Below are positions 46,972 to 54,623 of a DNA stretch of 64,000 nucleotides, piece by piece. The DNA is from Vibrio sp. 10N.261.45.E2. Lineage in GTDB: Bacteria > Pseudomonadota > Gammaproteobacteria > Enterobacterales > Vibrionaceae. How positions within the stretch are numbered: the first letter of the stretch is position 1; each line of letters begins with the position of its first letter. A program made the position numbers and the translations under genes. Where the stretch lies: positions 62,001-126,000 of the forward strand of contig NZ_MCZZ01000113.1 in assembly GCF_002875705.1 (NCBI RefSeq). The letters run 5' to 3'. Below the pieces are notes generated by a model. It ran no database searches. It was not told the origin of the DNA and worked only from the letters and a program-made list of their open reading frames with translations.

Positions 46972-49917
46972 ATGGAAAAACTAAAATTATCACCTTTAGC
47001 TTCGGCTTTGGGGTTAGCGTTAACCTTTAATCAGGCGCAAGCAGCTACCCTCGATATGGATGATTCGTCCGCTGTGACAGAGGATAAACTGTACCAGATA
47101 ACCAAAGCTACAGGCATTGCGATTGAGTTATCGGCACAAGGAAAGTCCACTGATTATGATGGAGTTCGTTACTTTTACAGAAACAACGGCTTTAATCGTT
47201 TCTATATTAACATCCCTGATGTCGATTCAAGTGAACTGCAAGCATTTCAAGCTATAAAGAATTTTTATGTTGAAGGAAATAATGCAAATACCGATGTATT
47301 TCTATTAACGGCACTAGCCGAGTCACAAGATCCTCGCAATCCTAACCCGACCAAAGATCGTTATGAATATATCTTTGATACCTTGAATTTGGATAATATT
47401 CATTTGCAAGTTAAGGATCAGAATAGTTCGTCGGAATTCTTTGGGCAACCTGACCTAATAATTTACGATGCTATCAACTTAAACTCCTCTAGGCTTACTT
47501 TTGGAAAAGAGCGCCAACTGTTTTGGCGGGATGATCATGCTATCAACGTTACGGGAACTGGTAATGTCATTAATGTTGGGTCAGGCGTGTGGGATAGTCC
47601 GCAAACATTTTCAACATCATTAAATATTGCTGACAATTCAGATCTGAGACTCGAAGACAATAGCGTTATCTACAATGAGTTCAACGGTAACCTCATGATG
47701 GGGCCGGGTTCGACTTTAAATATAGACAGAAGTCAAATTGTACTGGTTTCAGCACCTTCAAACCCTAAGTTTATTGCTTCAACTATTAACAACGCTACCA
47801 TCAATTTATCCGGCACATTCGTGACAACGGGCAGTAGTTTATACCTAACGGATCCGACTATTACCGACTCCACAATTAACTTAGCAAACAATACTGTTTT
47901 TCGTTCCTTTCGCCGTGATGTCGTAACGGGCTCTAAAGACCCAGGGATTGTTACTTTTGAAGGGAACACTACGCTCAATCTTGGAGATAGAGCTTTATTT
48001 ACGGGACAAGCAGAAGACGCAGCCTCTACTGACAGCAGTGGTACCTTTTATTTTAATAACGGTACGACAACCGTAAATGGCAAGGAGAACTCTGAATTTA
48101 AAGCATCAGATTGGGTTATCGATAACGCCACAGTGCGCTTTTTAGGTGAAACCCAAGCCGAGGAGTTCGTCAATGGTGGCTTAACGATAGAAGATAGTAC
48201 CTATATAGGTCGAGGGTTCCCATTTAATGAGCTTTCAGATTTAAGCCTTACTAACTCAACAGTTTCTGGCCCGGTTAATTTTGGTAATGATAAGTCAACG
48301 ATATGGGTCGGTAATAATTTTAGACTTGATCCCGGTCTACGTGCCGTCCCTGGTAGCTCGGAGCAATATGAAGGTAGGATGGCCTTTAATTTCGGCATCG
48401 TGAGTTGGACTGGAGACAATACATTCGTTTCTAATATCGACCCTAAAGGAACCGTAGTTGATGCCAGTTCAGGAATCACGACTTACTCAAATGAGCTCAT
48501 TGTTGATCGTGCAAATATCATTGGTTTTGATACTTTAGATATCGAATTAAACGCAGCAAAAAATGCCTTACCTGCAAGTGATTATGCCACAGGTGGTGAA
48601 GCCAGTGATGGTGTCTATGATTTGGTTTATTTGGGTGACGGTGCAAAAACTGATTCCGATACCCCAAGTATTACGTTAGGCGGTAATATGCCCGCGTTGC
48701 TGGCTGCCAAGCAAGTGAAAACACCGAGTGCTGATAATCAAGTCAGTGTGCAGCTATCTGAACTGCCAGCGCAATCTTTATCTAATCACCCTGGAGTCAC
48801 CAGTCCCAACCAGAAAGGTGCGGCTAATCTGCTAGCGGCCAGTCATGCTCAAGGTAATACTGATACGCAAACAGCACTTAGTACCCTAACGAACGATGAG
48901 GTCGCACCACATTTAGATTCGATTCATGCCGAACCTTACTCTTCAAACATGACGGTTGCACTTGAACATACCGACATGGTGATGAACTCTGTATTTTCTC
49001 AGCTGGGAAGGAAAGCATTCACACCTAACGGTAATAAAGACATCAAAGATGCCACACCAACTACCCGCAAACGTATGTGGCTCGATATAGGTAATATACA
49101 AGGGGATATTGAAGGCGAGGATAATTTAGGGAATTTTGACTATAGCTTATCGCACCTCACTTTAGGCGGAGATATTGCAGAATTTGATAATTCGATGTTA
49201 GGTATGTATTTTTCTGCTGGCACCTATGACATGGATGAACATGATAGTGCGAAAGTGAAATTTTCGAATACGGCTTATCACTTGGGTTTGTATTTGAATC
49301 AACCCGATATTGGTCAATGGCAACTGCGATCATTACTTGGTTATGCTTATGGCGACCACTCTTCAACACGCCAGGTGCAATTATCAGGTTCTAATTCTAA
49401 TGCTAGCGCGGACTATAGCAGCCACAGTATTTATGCTGGAATAATGGCTTCCACAAATGTGTATAGCAACGATTGGGTGGCATTATCGCCTAGTCTTGGA
49501 CTGAATTATGTCTACTTTAAACAAGAAGGCTTTTCAGAAAAGGGCGGTGACCCAAGCTTAAGTCTGCAGCTCGATGACAGTGATGCACAAGCAATGATTA
49601 CATCTCTTGGGCTTAATGCGATTTTTGCTAGCATTTCCGACAATTATGCTATCTATCCAGAAGCGTATATCCGTTATGAACATGATTGGTATGCCAATAA
49701 AAACAACGAGCATGATGTTAGTGCAGGACTTGTTTCAAACCCCGATTACAAACAGGATTTTTACGGTCAGAGTCGTGGAGAAAACGCGATAACGGTAGGC
49801 TTGGGGCTGACAAGTGATGTGACAAGCGTTGTTCAAATCAACGGTGGGCTTACTGCGACTGAATCTACACATGGCAGCGAATGGGGCGCGTCTATCAATG
49901 GCAGTTACCGATGGTAA
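46972..49917 (+). CDS. Autotransporter (type V secretion) protein
   Basis: Large surface protein of 981 residues. It has a signal peptide (KLSPLASALGLALTFNQAQA, cleavage before ATLD), a passenger of repeated beta-helix-like stretches rich in Asn, Thr and Ser (about 60-560), a linker, and a C-terminal autotransporter barrel (about 690-981) with alternating strands such as RKRMWLDIGNIQGDIEG and YHLGLYLNQPDIGQW, ending NGSYRW. No protease catalytic triad or adhesin family signature is evident, so the passenger function is unknown. A GGAAGAG site precedes ATG 46972. It is the largest cargo gene of the tRNA island. Confidence 0.85.
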   Translation: MEKLKLSPLASALGLALTFNQAQAATLDMDDSSAVTEDKLYQITKATGIAIELSAQGKSTDYDGVRYFYRNNGFNRFYINIPDVDSSELQAFQAIKNFYVEGNNANTDVFLLTALAESQDPRNPNPTKDRYEYIFDTLNLDNIHLQVKDQNSSSEFFGQPDLIIYDAINLNSSRLTFGKERQLFWRDDHAINVTGTGNVINVGSGVWDSPQTFSTSLNIADNSDLRLEDNSVIYNEFNGNLMMGPGSTLNIDRSQIVLVSAPSNPKFIASTINNATINLSGTFVTTGSSLYLTDPTITDSTINLANNTVFRSFRRDVVTGSKDPGIVTFEGNTTLNLGDRALFTGQAEDAASTDSSGTFYFNNGTTTVNGKENSEFKASDWVIDNATVRFLGETQAEEFVNGGLTIEDSTYIGRGFPFNELSDLSLTNSTVSGPVNFGNDKSTIWVGNNFRLDPGLRAVPGSSEQYEGRMAFNFGIVSWTGDNTFVSNIDPKGTVVDASSGITTYSNELIVDRANIIGFDTLDIELNAAKNALPASDYATGGEASDGVYDLVYLGDGAKTDSDTPSITLGGNMPALLAAKQVKTPSADNQVSVQLSELPAQSLSNHPGVTSPNQKGAANLLAASHAQGNTDTQTALSTLTNDEVAPHLDSIHAEPYSSNMTVALEHTDMVMNSVFSQLGRKAFTPNGNKDIKDATPTTRKRMWLDIGNIQGDIEGEDNLGNFDYSLSHLTLGGDIAEFDNSMLGMYFSAGTYDMDEHDSAKVKFSNTAYHLGLYLNQPDIGQWQLRSLLGYAYGDHSSTRQVQLSGSNSNASADYSSHSIYAGIMASTNVYSNDWVALSPSLGLNYVYFKQEGFSEKGGDPSLSLQLDDSDAQAMITSLGLNAIFASISDNYAIYPEAYIRYEHDWYANKNNEHDVSAGLVSNPDYKQDFYGQSRGENAITVGLGLTSDVTSVVQINGGLTATESTHGSEWGASINGSYRW

Positions 49918-50090
49918 TAGTTAAATTCGAAGGATCTGTGCAGTAGCTTTGTAATGTTGGTCATAAATGTATAGATGCAGGCAGTGACCATAGACAAGAT
50001 ATTGAGCGCTTAAAAAAGGAATGTGCTAGCAACGTGTCAGCGAAGAAAAGTCACACGCCTTTAGATAAGCATCCGTTCTTTTAAACCGAG

Positions 50091-50114
50091 AAAGCCCCTA
50101 TTCAGGGGCTTTTA
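50091..50114. terminator. Terminator between autotransporter and amidase genes
   Basis: AAAGCCCC, loop TATTCA, GGGGCTTTT. Convergent genes on both sides can share it. Confidence 0.85.
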
Positions 50115-50135
50115 TTTATAGTTCAAAACTTAATA

Positions 50136-51107
50136 CTACATCCAGCGAAGCATTGGCATTGTTTTAAGTTTGTCTGCGATATTACCGCGAAGCAACACTT
50201 CACCATCTACCTCTACACCCATGATTGGAGCGCCAGAGTCTAGGTTAACATCTTGCAGATCTACCCAAAACCGCGCGGGTTGCAAGCTAGATTCAAAGTA
50301 ATAGCGTTTAGCGCTGTGGTCAGCCAAACTACGCCAAAGCGTTGCTGAGATGTTAGGGTGATCAGGATCCGCCATACCCAGAGGAACACCAATAGAGCGC
50401 ATGATTGACATTGCAGCGGCTGTTGCCATCTCGCCATCTTCAAATTTAGGCGTGCTTTCTAGAAAATAATTCACTCGTACGAAGCGATCTGCTGCATTGA
50501 TTGTCCCCGGTAACATGCGATTACCACCGACAGTCTTCCAGTAACGGTCAATTGCCAGTTGCTCATCAAATGTTGGCGAATTTGTTAGAACTGTATATGC
50601 CTTACTGTGGTGAACAACAAGCTCACCGTCCAAATACTCCAGAATAGCGGAATCACCATTTACATCAGAAAGCGAAAGATGCACCGATGCTGGTCGACCG
50701 TTTTGAAGAAGAGGAGCAACAATAACAAAAGGAGGGTTTTGCATTGCGGCAACCGCCTCATCTACAGTCGCAAAATTATCTAAAAAGTATTGAACCCAAG
50801 CGCCGATAGACAGAGTCGGTTTGTCACTTAACGTATAATCTCCGTAGTCTGCTTCAGCTAAATACAAAGCATTCACTGCCAAGCCATGCTCATTTAGCCC
50901 ATCAGATGAAGCGCCACCATACATAGAGATAAAGACAGAACCATATTTTGAAGTCCAAGTTAACCCATTGTCTAGGTTGCTGCCTTTTTGTTGCATGCCA
51001 CGAGGCAGCACCATAACGTTGAACTTCGCAGTAGGATCATTCCAATCCATTCCTCGACCCGTAATGAATTTGTCAGAATTTGTTTGATAAACGATACGTG
51101 TACACAT
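50136..51107 (-). CDS. Choloylglycine hydrolase-family linear amide hydrolase
   Basis: N-terminal-nucleophile amidase of the bile salt hydrolase/penicillin V acylase family. From ATG 51107 (GGAG site 6 nt upstream) the mature protein would begin with Cys2 after Met removal; the product is 323 residues. The catalytic set is visible: Cys2, Arg18 and Asp21 (GRGMDW), Asn79, Asn176 (LTNSPTFDEQ) and Arg208 (ADRFVRV). No signal peptide follows from this start. Substrates in Vibrio homologues include penicillin V, bile salts and acyl-homoserine lactones; specificity here is open. Confidence 0.87.
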   Translation of the reverse strand: MCTRIVYQTNSDKFITGRGMDWNDPTAKFNVMVLPRGMQQKGSNLDNGLTWTSKYGSVFISMYGGASSDGLNEHGLAVNALYLAEADYGDYTLSDKPTLSIGAWVQYFLDNFATVDEAVAAMQNPPFVIVAPLLQNGRPASVHLSLSDVNGDSAILEYLDGELVVHHSKAYTVLTNSPTFDEQLAIDRYWKTVGGNRMLPGTINAADRFVRVNYFLESTPKFEDGEMATAAAMSIMRSIGVPLGMADPDHPNISATLWRSLADHSAKRYYFESSLQPARFWVDLQDVNLDSGAPIMGVEVDGEVLLRGNIADKLKTMPMLRWM

Positions 51108-51344
51108 GGGTTGCTCCAGTTTCAATATAAATAAGAAAGAATGAAAGTGGACAGCCTTGTTGGGTGCCCCGTTTCGTTGGAGATAAATTTAACCCTGAAT
51201 GTGAATTTGTTTTAATTCGATATGACGGATGTGATTCGTCATACGCAGAAATGGAGCGGGCAAATGTGTTTGAGTCAGCCCAAAAATGAGAAGGAAGGAT
51301 ATCTAAGGTTCATTGAGCTGCTCAAGATGCACGTTTTAAAAATG

Positions 51345-51361
51345 AACGAACACCGTTCGTT
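51345..51361. promoter_or_regulatory. Inverted-repeat operator before the KfrA-like gene
   Basis: AACGAAC-ACC-GTTCGTT, with a further GTTCGTT nearby at 51368-51374. Located 55 bp upstream of the KfrA-like start, it is a likely autoregulatory site. Confidence 0.6.
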
Positions 51362-51415
51362 TGTTTTGTTCGTTCGCTTACCTATTGCTGAATTCACAAG
51401 AAAATAGGGAACAAT

Positions 51416-52048
51416 ATGGATAAAATTAATCAGCAGCGTGTTTATGACGGTTGTGAAGCGTTGCTTCTGCAAGGTCAAAAAATAACCGTTCGAGCGCTTG
51501 TTAATATCATTCCAAGCATCAAAAGTACAAGTACCGTGCACAAATACTTGCAACAGTGGAATGAAGACAAACAGGGGCGTATTACGCAACAGTGTGAAAT
51601 GGTTGAGCTGTCAGAAGAAGTTATGAATATGCTGAAGAATGAAATTCAGCAGCAGGTGAAAAGCTGTGATGAACGTTGGAAGGAGTGTGTTGAAGCATCT
51701 AAAGCGCAACGAGAAGAGGCGATTGAAGATTTAGTGGAAATGGAAGAAAGGTTTCGTGATGCGCAGTCTCAAATGACCGTCCTAGATAAAGCATTGATAC
51801 AGGAGCAAGCGCGTTCAGCAATGGAAGTGCATTGTTTACAAAAAACGTTGGATGAGAAAGAGCAACGTATTGCTGAGCTCAAAGAAGCTCGTCAACATCA
51901 GCGGTCTGCACTGGAGGATGTTCGTATTGAAAAGGCACGACGGGAGGCCATGTTTGAGAGTCAGCAAGTCCAAATGGAGACTCTGAAAAATGACAACGAG
52001 CAGCTTCATGCCTGTATTGCACGGTTAGACAGTAACGGACAGGAATAG
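51416..52048 (+). CDS. KfrA-type DNA-binding coiled-coil protein
   Basis: The 210 residues consist of an N-terminal KfrA_N-like helix-turn-helix domain (RVYDGCEALLLQGQKITVRALVNIIPSIKSTSTVHKYLQQW, seen as KITVRALVNI and STSTVHKYLQQW) and a long coiled coil from about residue 60 to the end, rich in Glu, Lys and Gln. KfrA proteins are plasmid- or island-borne regulators and DNA-organising proteins. A GGGAACA spacer and inverted repeats precede it, and a strong terminator follows. Its presence suggests a plasmid-like ancestor for part of the island. Confidence 0.8.
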   Translation: MDKINQQRVYDGCEALLLQGQKITVRALVNIIPSIKSTSTVHKYLQQWNEDKQGRITQQCEMVELSEEVMNMLKNEIQQQVKSCDERWKECVEASKAQREEAIEDLVEMEERFRDAQSQMTVLDKALIQEQARSAMEVHCLQKTLDEKEQRIAELKEARQHQRSALEDVRIEKARREAMFESQQVQMETLKNDNEQLHACIARLDSNGQE

Positions 52049-52065
52049 CGCACTTGTCTTGCATG

Positions 52066-52098
52066 AACGCACTCACCCTAGTCGGTGAGTGCGTTTTT
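52066..52098 (+). terminator. Terminator after the KfrA-like gene
   Basis: AACGCACTCACC, 6-nt loop, GGTGAGTGCGTT, then T residues. Confidence 0.92.
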
Positions 52099-52932
52099 CA
52101 TTTCCTATCTGCGAGCATTGATTTCGGTTCATTCCTGCATAATACGATCATGAACAAATCTGAGTATCGCCAGCCCCAATCACCAGAAAAAAGAGCAGAT
52201 AGCTAGAGTGAGATGTTGAATCGAAGAAAAAACATCACAGCGTAATGGGAGATTCGCAATATGCCCTATACCTTTCAAGATAGCGCGAAAGTGCTTATCA
52301 AACGCCACAAGGCATCAACGTCAAACGACTCATTAGGCGACTCAAATTAAGAGTGGGACTCAAACACACTCACCCACAAAATGTGGCGATTCCTCATTTG
52401 CCTGCTCAGTACACTCGAAAGAGTGTACGCAAAGAGCAGGCGATGTGAATCACTAACGCACACACTCGCATTACTTCGTCTAATTTAGAAAGAAATTAGA
52501 CGAAGAGCAGACTCAGGCTATAAACACAGTGAGAGCTTGTTTCTTCATAGTCTTACCGTCGAAGTTTTCGGAAGTGACGCTTTGCGCACAACCCGAAAAC
52601 CCGCCATACAATGATTTCGTGATTTCCGGAATGCGAACGACTTGGTACGGATAGAAGCAACGTTGGTTTGGCGTTCTATCTCCAATGTAACCCAAGTGAA
52701 TTTCAGGTACTGCGATATCAGGAAAAGTTCAACCCATAGTGATGACTAGATAGAGGCTGCAAGATGCCGCACGCTGATGCCAACAGTGCTACCTAGAGAC
52801 AGAGGATGCAACACGCCCAGCAGACTCCGCGATGGAGAAGCACATCGCCCAAAGAGGCGTATTCATTTATCGATACAGAAGTAAAATTCTTCTGCGCATA
52901 ACACACTATGAACACACATTCAGGAGCTTAAG
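52099..52932. other. Hairpin-rich non-coding tract of the island
   Basis: More than 800 bp with at most one short open frame. Two strong structures stand out. At 52400-52441 an 8-bp outer stem GCCTGCTC / GAGCAGGC encloses an 8-bp inner stem GTACACTC-GAAA-GAGTGTAC. At 52474-52505 a perfect 13-bp stem CTTCGTCTAATTT / AAATTAGACGAAG has a 6-nt loop. Such paired structures occur in transfer origins, replication origins and structured RNAs; none can be chosen from sequence alone. Confidence 0.5.
52513..52695 (-). CDS. Hypothetical protein or gene fragment
   Basis: A 60-codon frame (MGYIGDRTPNQRCFYPYQVV...) whose reading frame continues upstream as PDIAVPEIHL without a start codon, so the frame may be a truncated gene. 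The composition (QRCFYPYQVVRIPEITKS) looks protein-like rather than random, but no family is recognised and the only start choices are weak. Possibly the C-terminal piece of an island gene. Confidence 0.3.
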   Translation of the reverse strand: MGYIGDRTPNQRCFYPYQVVRIPEITKSLYGGFSGCAQSVTSENFDGKTMKKQALTVFIA

Positions 52933-53918
52933 ATGGCAAAACTCTACGATGGTCATCTTCCAAACGGAGCGCGAGATTTTAGGAAACCCAACTTTGGATT
53001 AAAGGCGAGGCAGATAGATAAAGCCTTGGTGAATGCATCCCTTGAGCAACTCGGTGGGATGAAAAATAACACACATGAAGCTCGATCGTCGGCGTGTCGA
53101 GATCTGGCTCAATTCTTGAAAACTGAAACGCAGGTAAAGCGTCTCAATCAAATAGAGAGACATCATATTGAGCAATATGGCGAGTACTTGAGAGAACGGT
53201 TTGAAACGGAGGAAGGGTTTAGCGCAAGTTCTGCTCGCGACTATCTATCGCACGTTAACGTCTGCTTGGCACAGGCAAGAGGAGATAAAAGCTTGATAGT
53301 TAGAGCTACCCGGGATCTAGATTTTCCGCCCAAAAACGACATAGCGACGAAAGATAATTCCATCACTGCACAGCAACATACTTTCATCACGACGAAGGCA
53401 AGTGAGGCGGTCGCAGTGGTGGGCGGTATTGGGCGCGAATTTGGTGCTCGGTTTCGAGAAGGGTCATTACTGGATTGCGCTAAAGCCTTGGAGGAATATC
53501 TTCAAACGGGGCACATTACTCTCTCGCGAGGTACGAAAGGTGGCCAAGCGCGGGTCATTCCAGTAGAAAGGCAAGCACAGGTTGATGTGCTCGAAAGGGG
53601 GCAACGACTACAACGTAAGACGGGACATGATAATGCGGTGCCCAAACATGAAAGTTTTAAAGCGTTTCAAAGCCGAGCTTGGCGAGAGCACAAAACTATC
53701 GATCCGGCGTACCGATCTCATGGTGAACGTAAGTTTTTTGCTTGTCACTATTACGCTCAACAAATGGGAGTCAATCCACCGGTGGTTGCGGGGATAAACA
53801 TGGTCGGGATCATCATGACTATATTGCGAAAACGTTGTCCATTCCGCTGAAAGAAGCAAAGGATTTAGACAAAGAAGTACGACTGAGACTGTCTAAATTA
53901 CTCGGTCATCATCCCTGA
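52933..53918 (+). pseudogene. Tyrosine recombinase (integrase) with frameshift and C-terminal truncation
   Basis: The intact frame 52933-53850 encodes an N-terminal SAM-like domain and an integrase domain of the type called integrase domain-containing protein: SRGTKGGQARVIPVE (beta hairpin) and HGERKFFACHYYAQQMG (HxxR box). A one-base shift near 53793 is needed to continue as DKHGRDHHDYIAKTLSIPLK and on to RLSKLLGHHP (ends 53918). The protein then stops just after LGH, before the nucleophilic tyrosine. It lies next to the tRNA, as expected for the island integrase, and is predicted inactive. Confidence 0.75.
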
Positions 53919-54384
53919 TTGCTGACTGATTGAATGCTGTTTAAAGATATAAGACCAATTACCATTCAGCGGTAATTGGTCTCATTGTTTCCTTTCTTCA
54001 TCTGTCCTAGCCATTGGTGACTGATACTCATGGCACTATCGAGTGTTATTTCTCGCTGATTACTAATCCATTTATATATTAATAACTTGAACCTAAGGGA
54101 ACGGATGTTGGTTATATTTTTGTTGGTTTAGCTGGGAAGTTTTTCTGGGGTTCTACTCTGGTGTTGAGTGGTATGTATATGCTCTGAATCATGCAGTACA
54201 GATGAGAGAACTTACTGATGGTCGATATCAGCCTGAGATAGGTTTACGGGTTCTGTGGTGATTAGGTGGAGTGTTTCAGTGGTGCTAATGGAATGGTGCT
54301 TACAGGAAGTAATCGAAGACCGGATATGGAAAGGACTAGAAAAGATAAAGGCCCATGAATTTCTTCATGAGCCTTATCGGAATT
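53919..54384. other. Non-coding region between integrase remnant and tRNA
   Basis: About 465 bp without a gene. It contains a perfect 12-bp hairpin AGACCAATTACC / GGTAATTGGTCT (53952-53982), probably a terminator for the integrase, and at the right edge the tRNA terminator. The remainder shows nothing recognisable. Confidence 0.5.
54348..54375 (-). terminator. Terminator of tRNA-Ile2
   Basis: Minus strand AAGGCTCATGAA and TTCATGGGCCTT pair with one mismatch across a GAAA loop and lead into a T-rich tract. It is island-derived and replaces the original terminator now at 45781-45812. Confidence 0.7.
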
Positions 54385-54409
54385 TGGTGGCCCCTCCCAG
54401 ATTTGAACT
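54381..54409. repeat. Right attachment-site repeat within tRNA-Ile2
   Basis: AATTTGGTGGCCCCTCCC is shared with 45815-45832. It comprises the tRNA CCA end, acceptor stem and part of the T-arm. Confidence 0.82.
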
Positions 54410-54460
54410 GGGGACCGAACGATTATGAGTCGTGCGCTCTAACCACTGAGCTAAGGGGCC
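54385..54460 (-). tRNA. tRNA-Ile2 (anticodon CAU)
   Basis: 76-nt cloverleaf on the minus strand beginning GGCCCCTTAGCTCAGTGG and ending GGGGCCACCA with encoded CCA. The anticodon is CAT in CGACTCATAATCG. The acceptor stem GGCCCCU/AGGGGCC and D-arm match E. coli tRNA-Ile2, in which C34 is changed to lysidine to read AUA; a methionine elongator tRNA has a different acceptor stem. It may be annotated as tRNA-Met by simple anticodon rules. It has its own promoter and is the island's integration target. Confidence 0.93.
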
Positions 54461-54471
54461 GTAGGGCATAG

Positions 54472-54500
54472 ATTATAGGGGAAGCATTCAGTGGTGTCTA
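54472..54500 (-). promoter_or_regulatory. Promoter of tRNA-Ile2
   Basis: Minus strand TAGACA (54495-54500) and TATAAT (54472-54477) with a 17-bp spacer. The -35 is embedded in the palindrome GTGTCTAGACAC. Confidence 0.82.
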
Positions 54501-54553
54501 GACACTATAAGGGGCAATTCCGCTTACATCTTAGCCACTTAAATCACATAGGT

Positions 54554-54583
54554 AAAAAAAAGGTGAGCCAACGCTCACCTTTT
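54554..54583 (-). terminator. Terminator of the rpsU-dnaG-rpoD operon
   Basis: Minus strand AAAAGGTGAGC, loop GTTG, GCTCACCTTTT with T-run, 40 bp past the rpoD stop. Confidence 0.92.
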
Positions 54584-54623
54584 CTTATTTATGCTTAAAA
54601 GCTAACCACACTAAAGCGCGTGA

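Larger units (their letters stand above)
45815..54398. mobile_element. Genomic island integrated at the 3' end of tRNA-Ile2 (VSP-II-equivalent locus)
   Basis: About 8.6 kb bounded by direct repeats of the tRNA-Ile2(CAU) 3' end (45815-45832 and 54381-54398, 18 bp identical). It contains a degenerate tyrosine recombinase next to the tRNA, an autotransporter, an amidase, a KfrA-like protein, a porin remnant and a solitary Tn7-like end. The tRNA is followed by rpoD, the place where V. cholerae carries VSP-II. With the recombinase broken, the island is probably fixed. Confidence 0.78.

Noticed and set aside
49947..50084. Open frame reading NVGHKCIDAGSDHRQDIERL... after the autotransporter
   Set aside because: No start codon or ribosome binding site; it might be a gene remnant, but nothing identifies it.
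51222..51407. 61-codon frame before the KfrA-like gene
   Set aside because: It spans the AACGAAC operator and the promoter region, and has no family resemblance.
54385..54460. Calling the CAU tRNA an elongator or initiator methionine tRNA
   Set aside because: Acceptor stem GGCCCCU/AGGGGCC and D-arm match tRNA-Ile2, not the methionine tRNAs.
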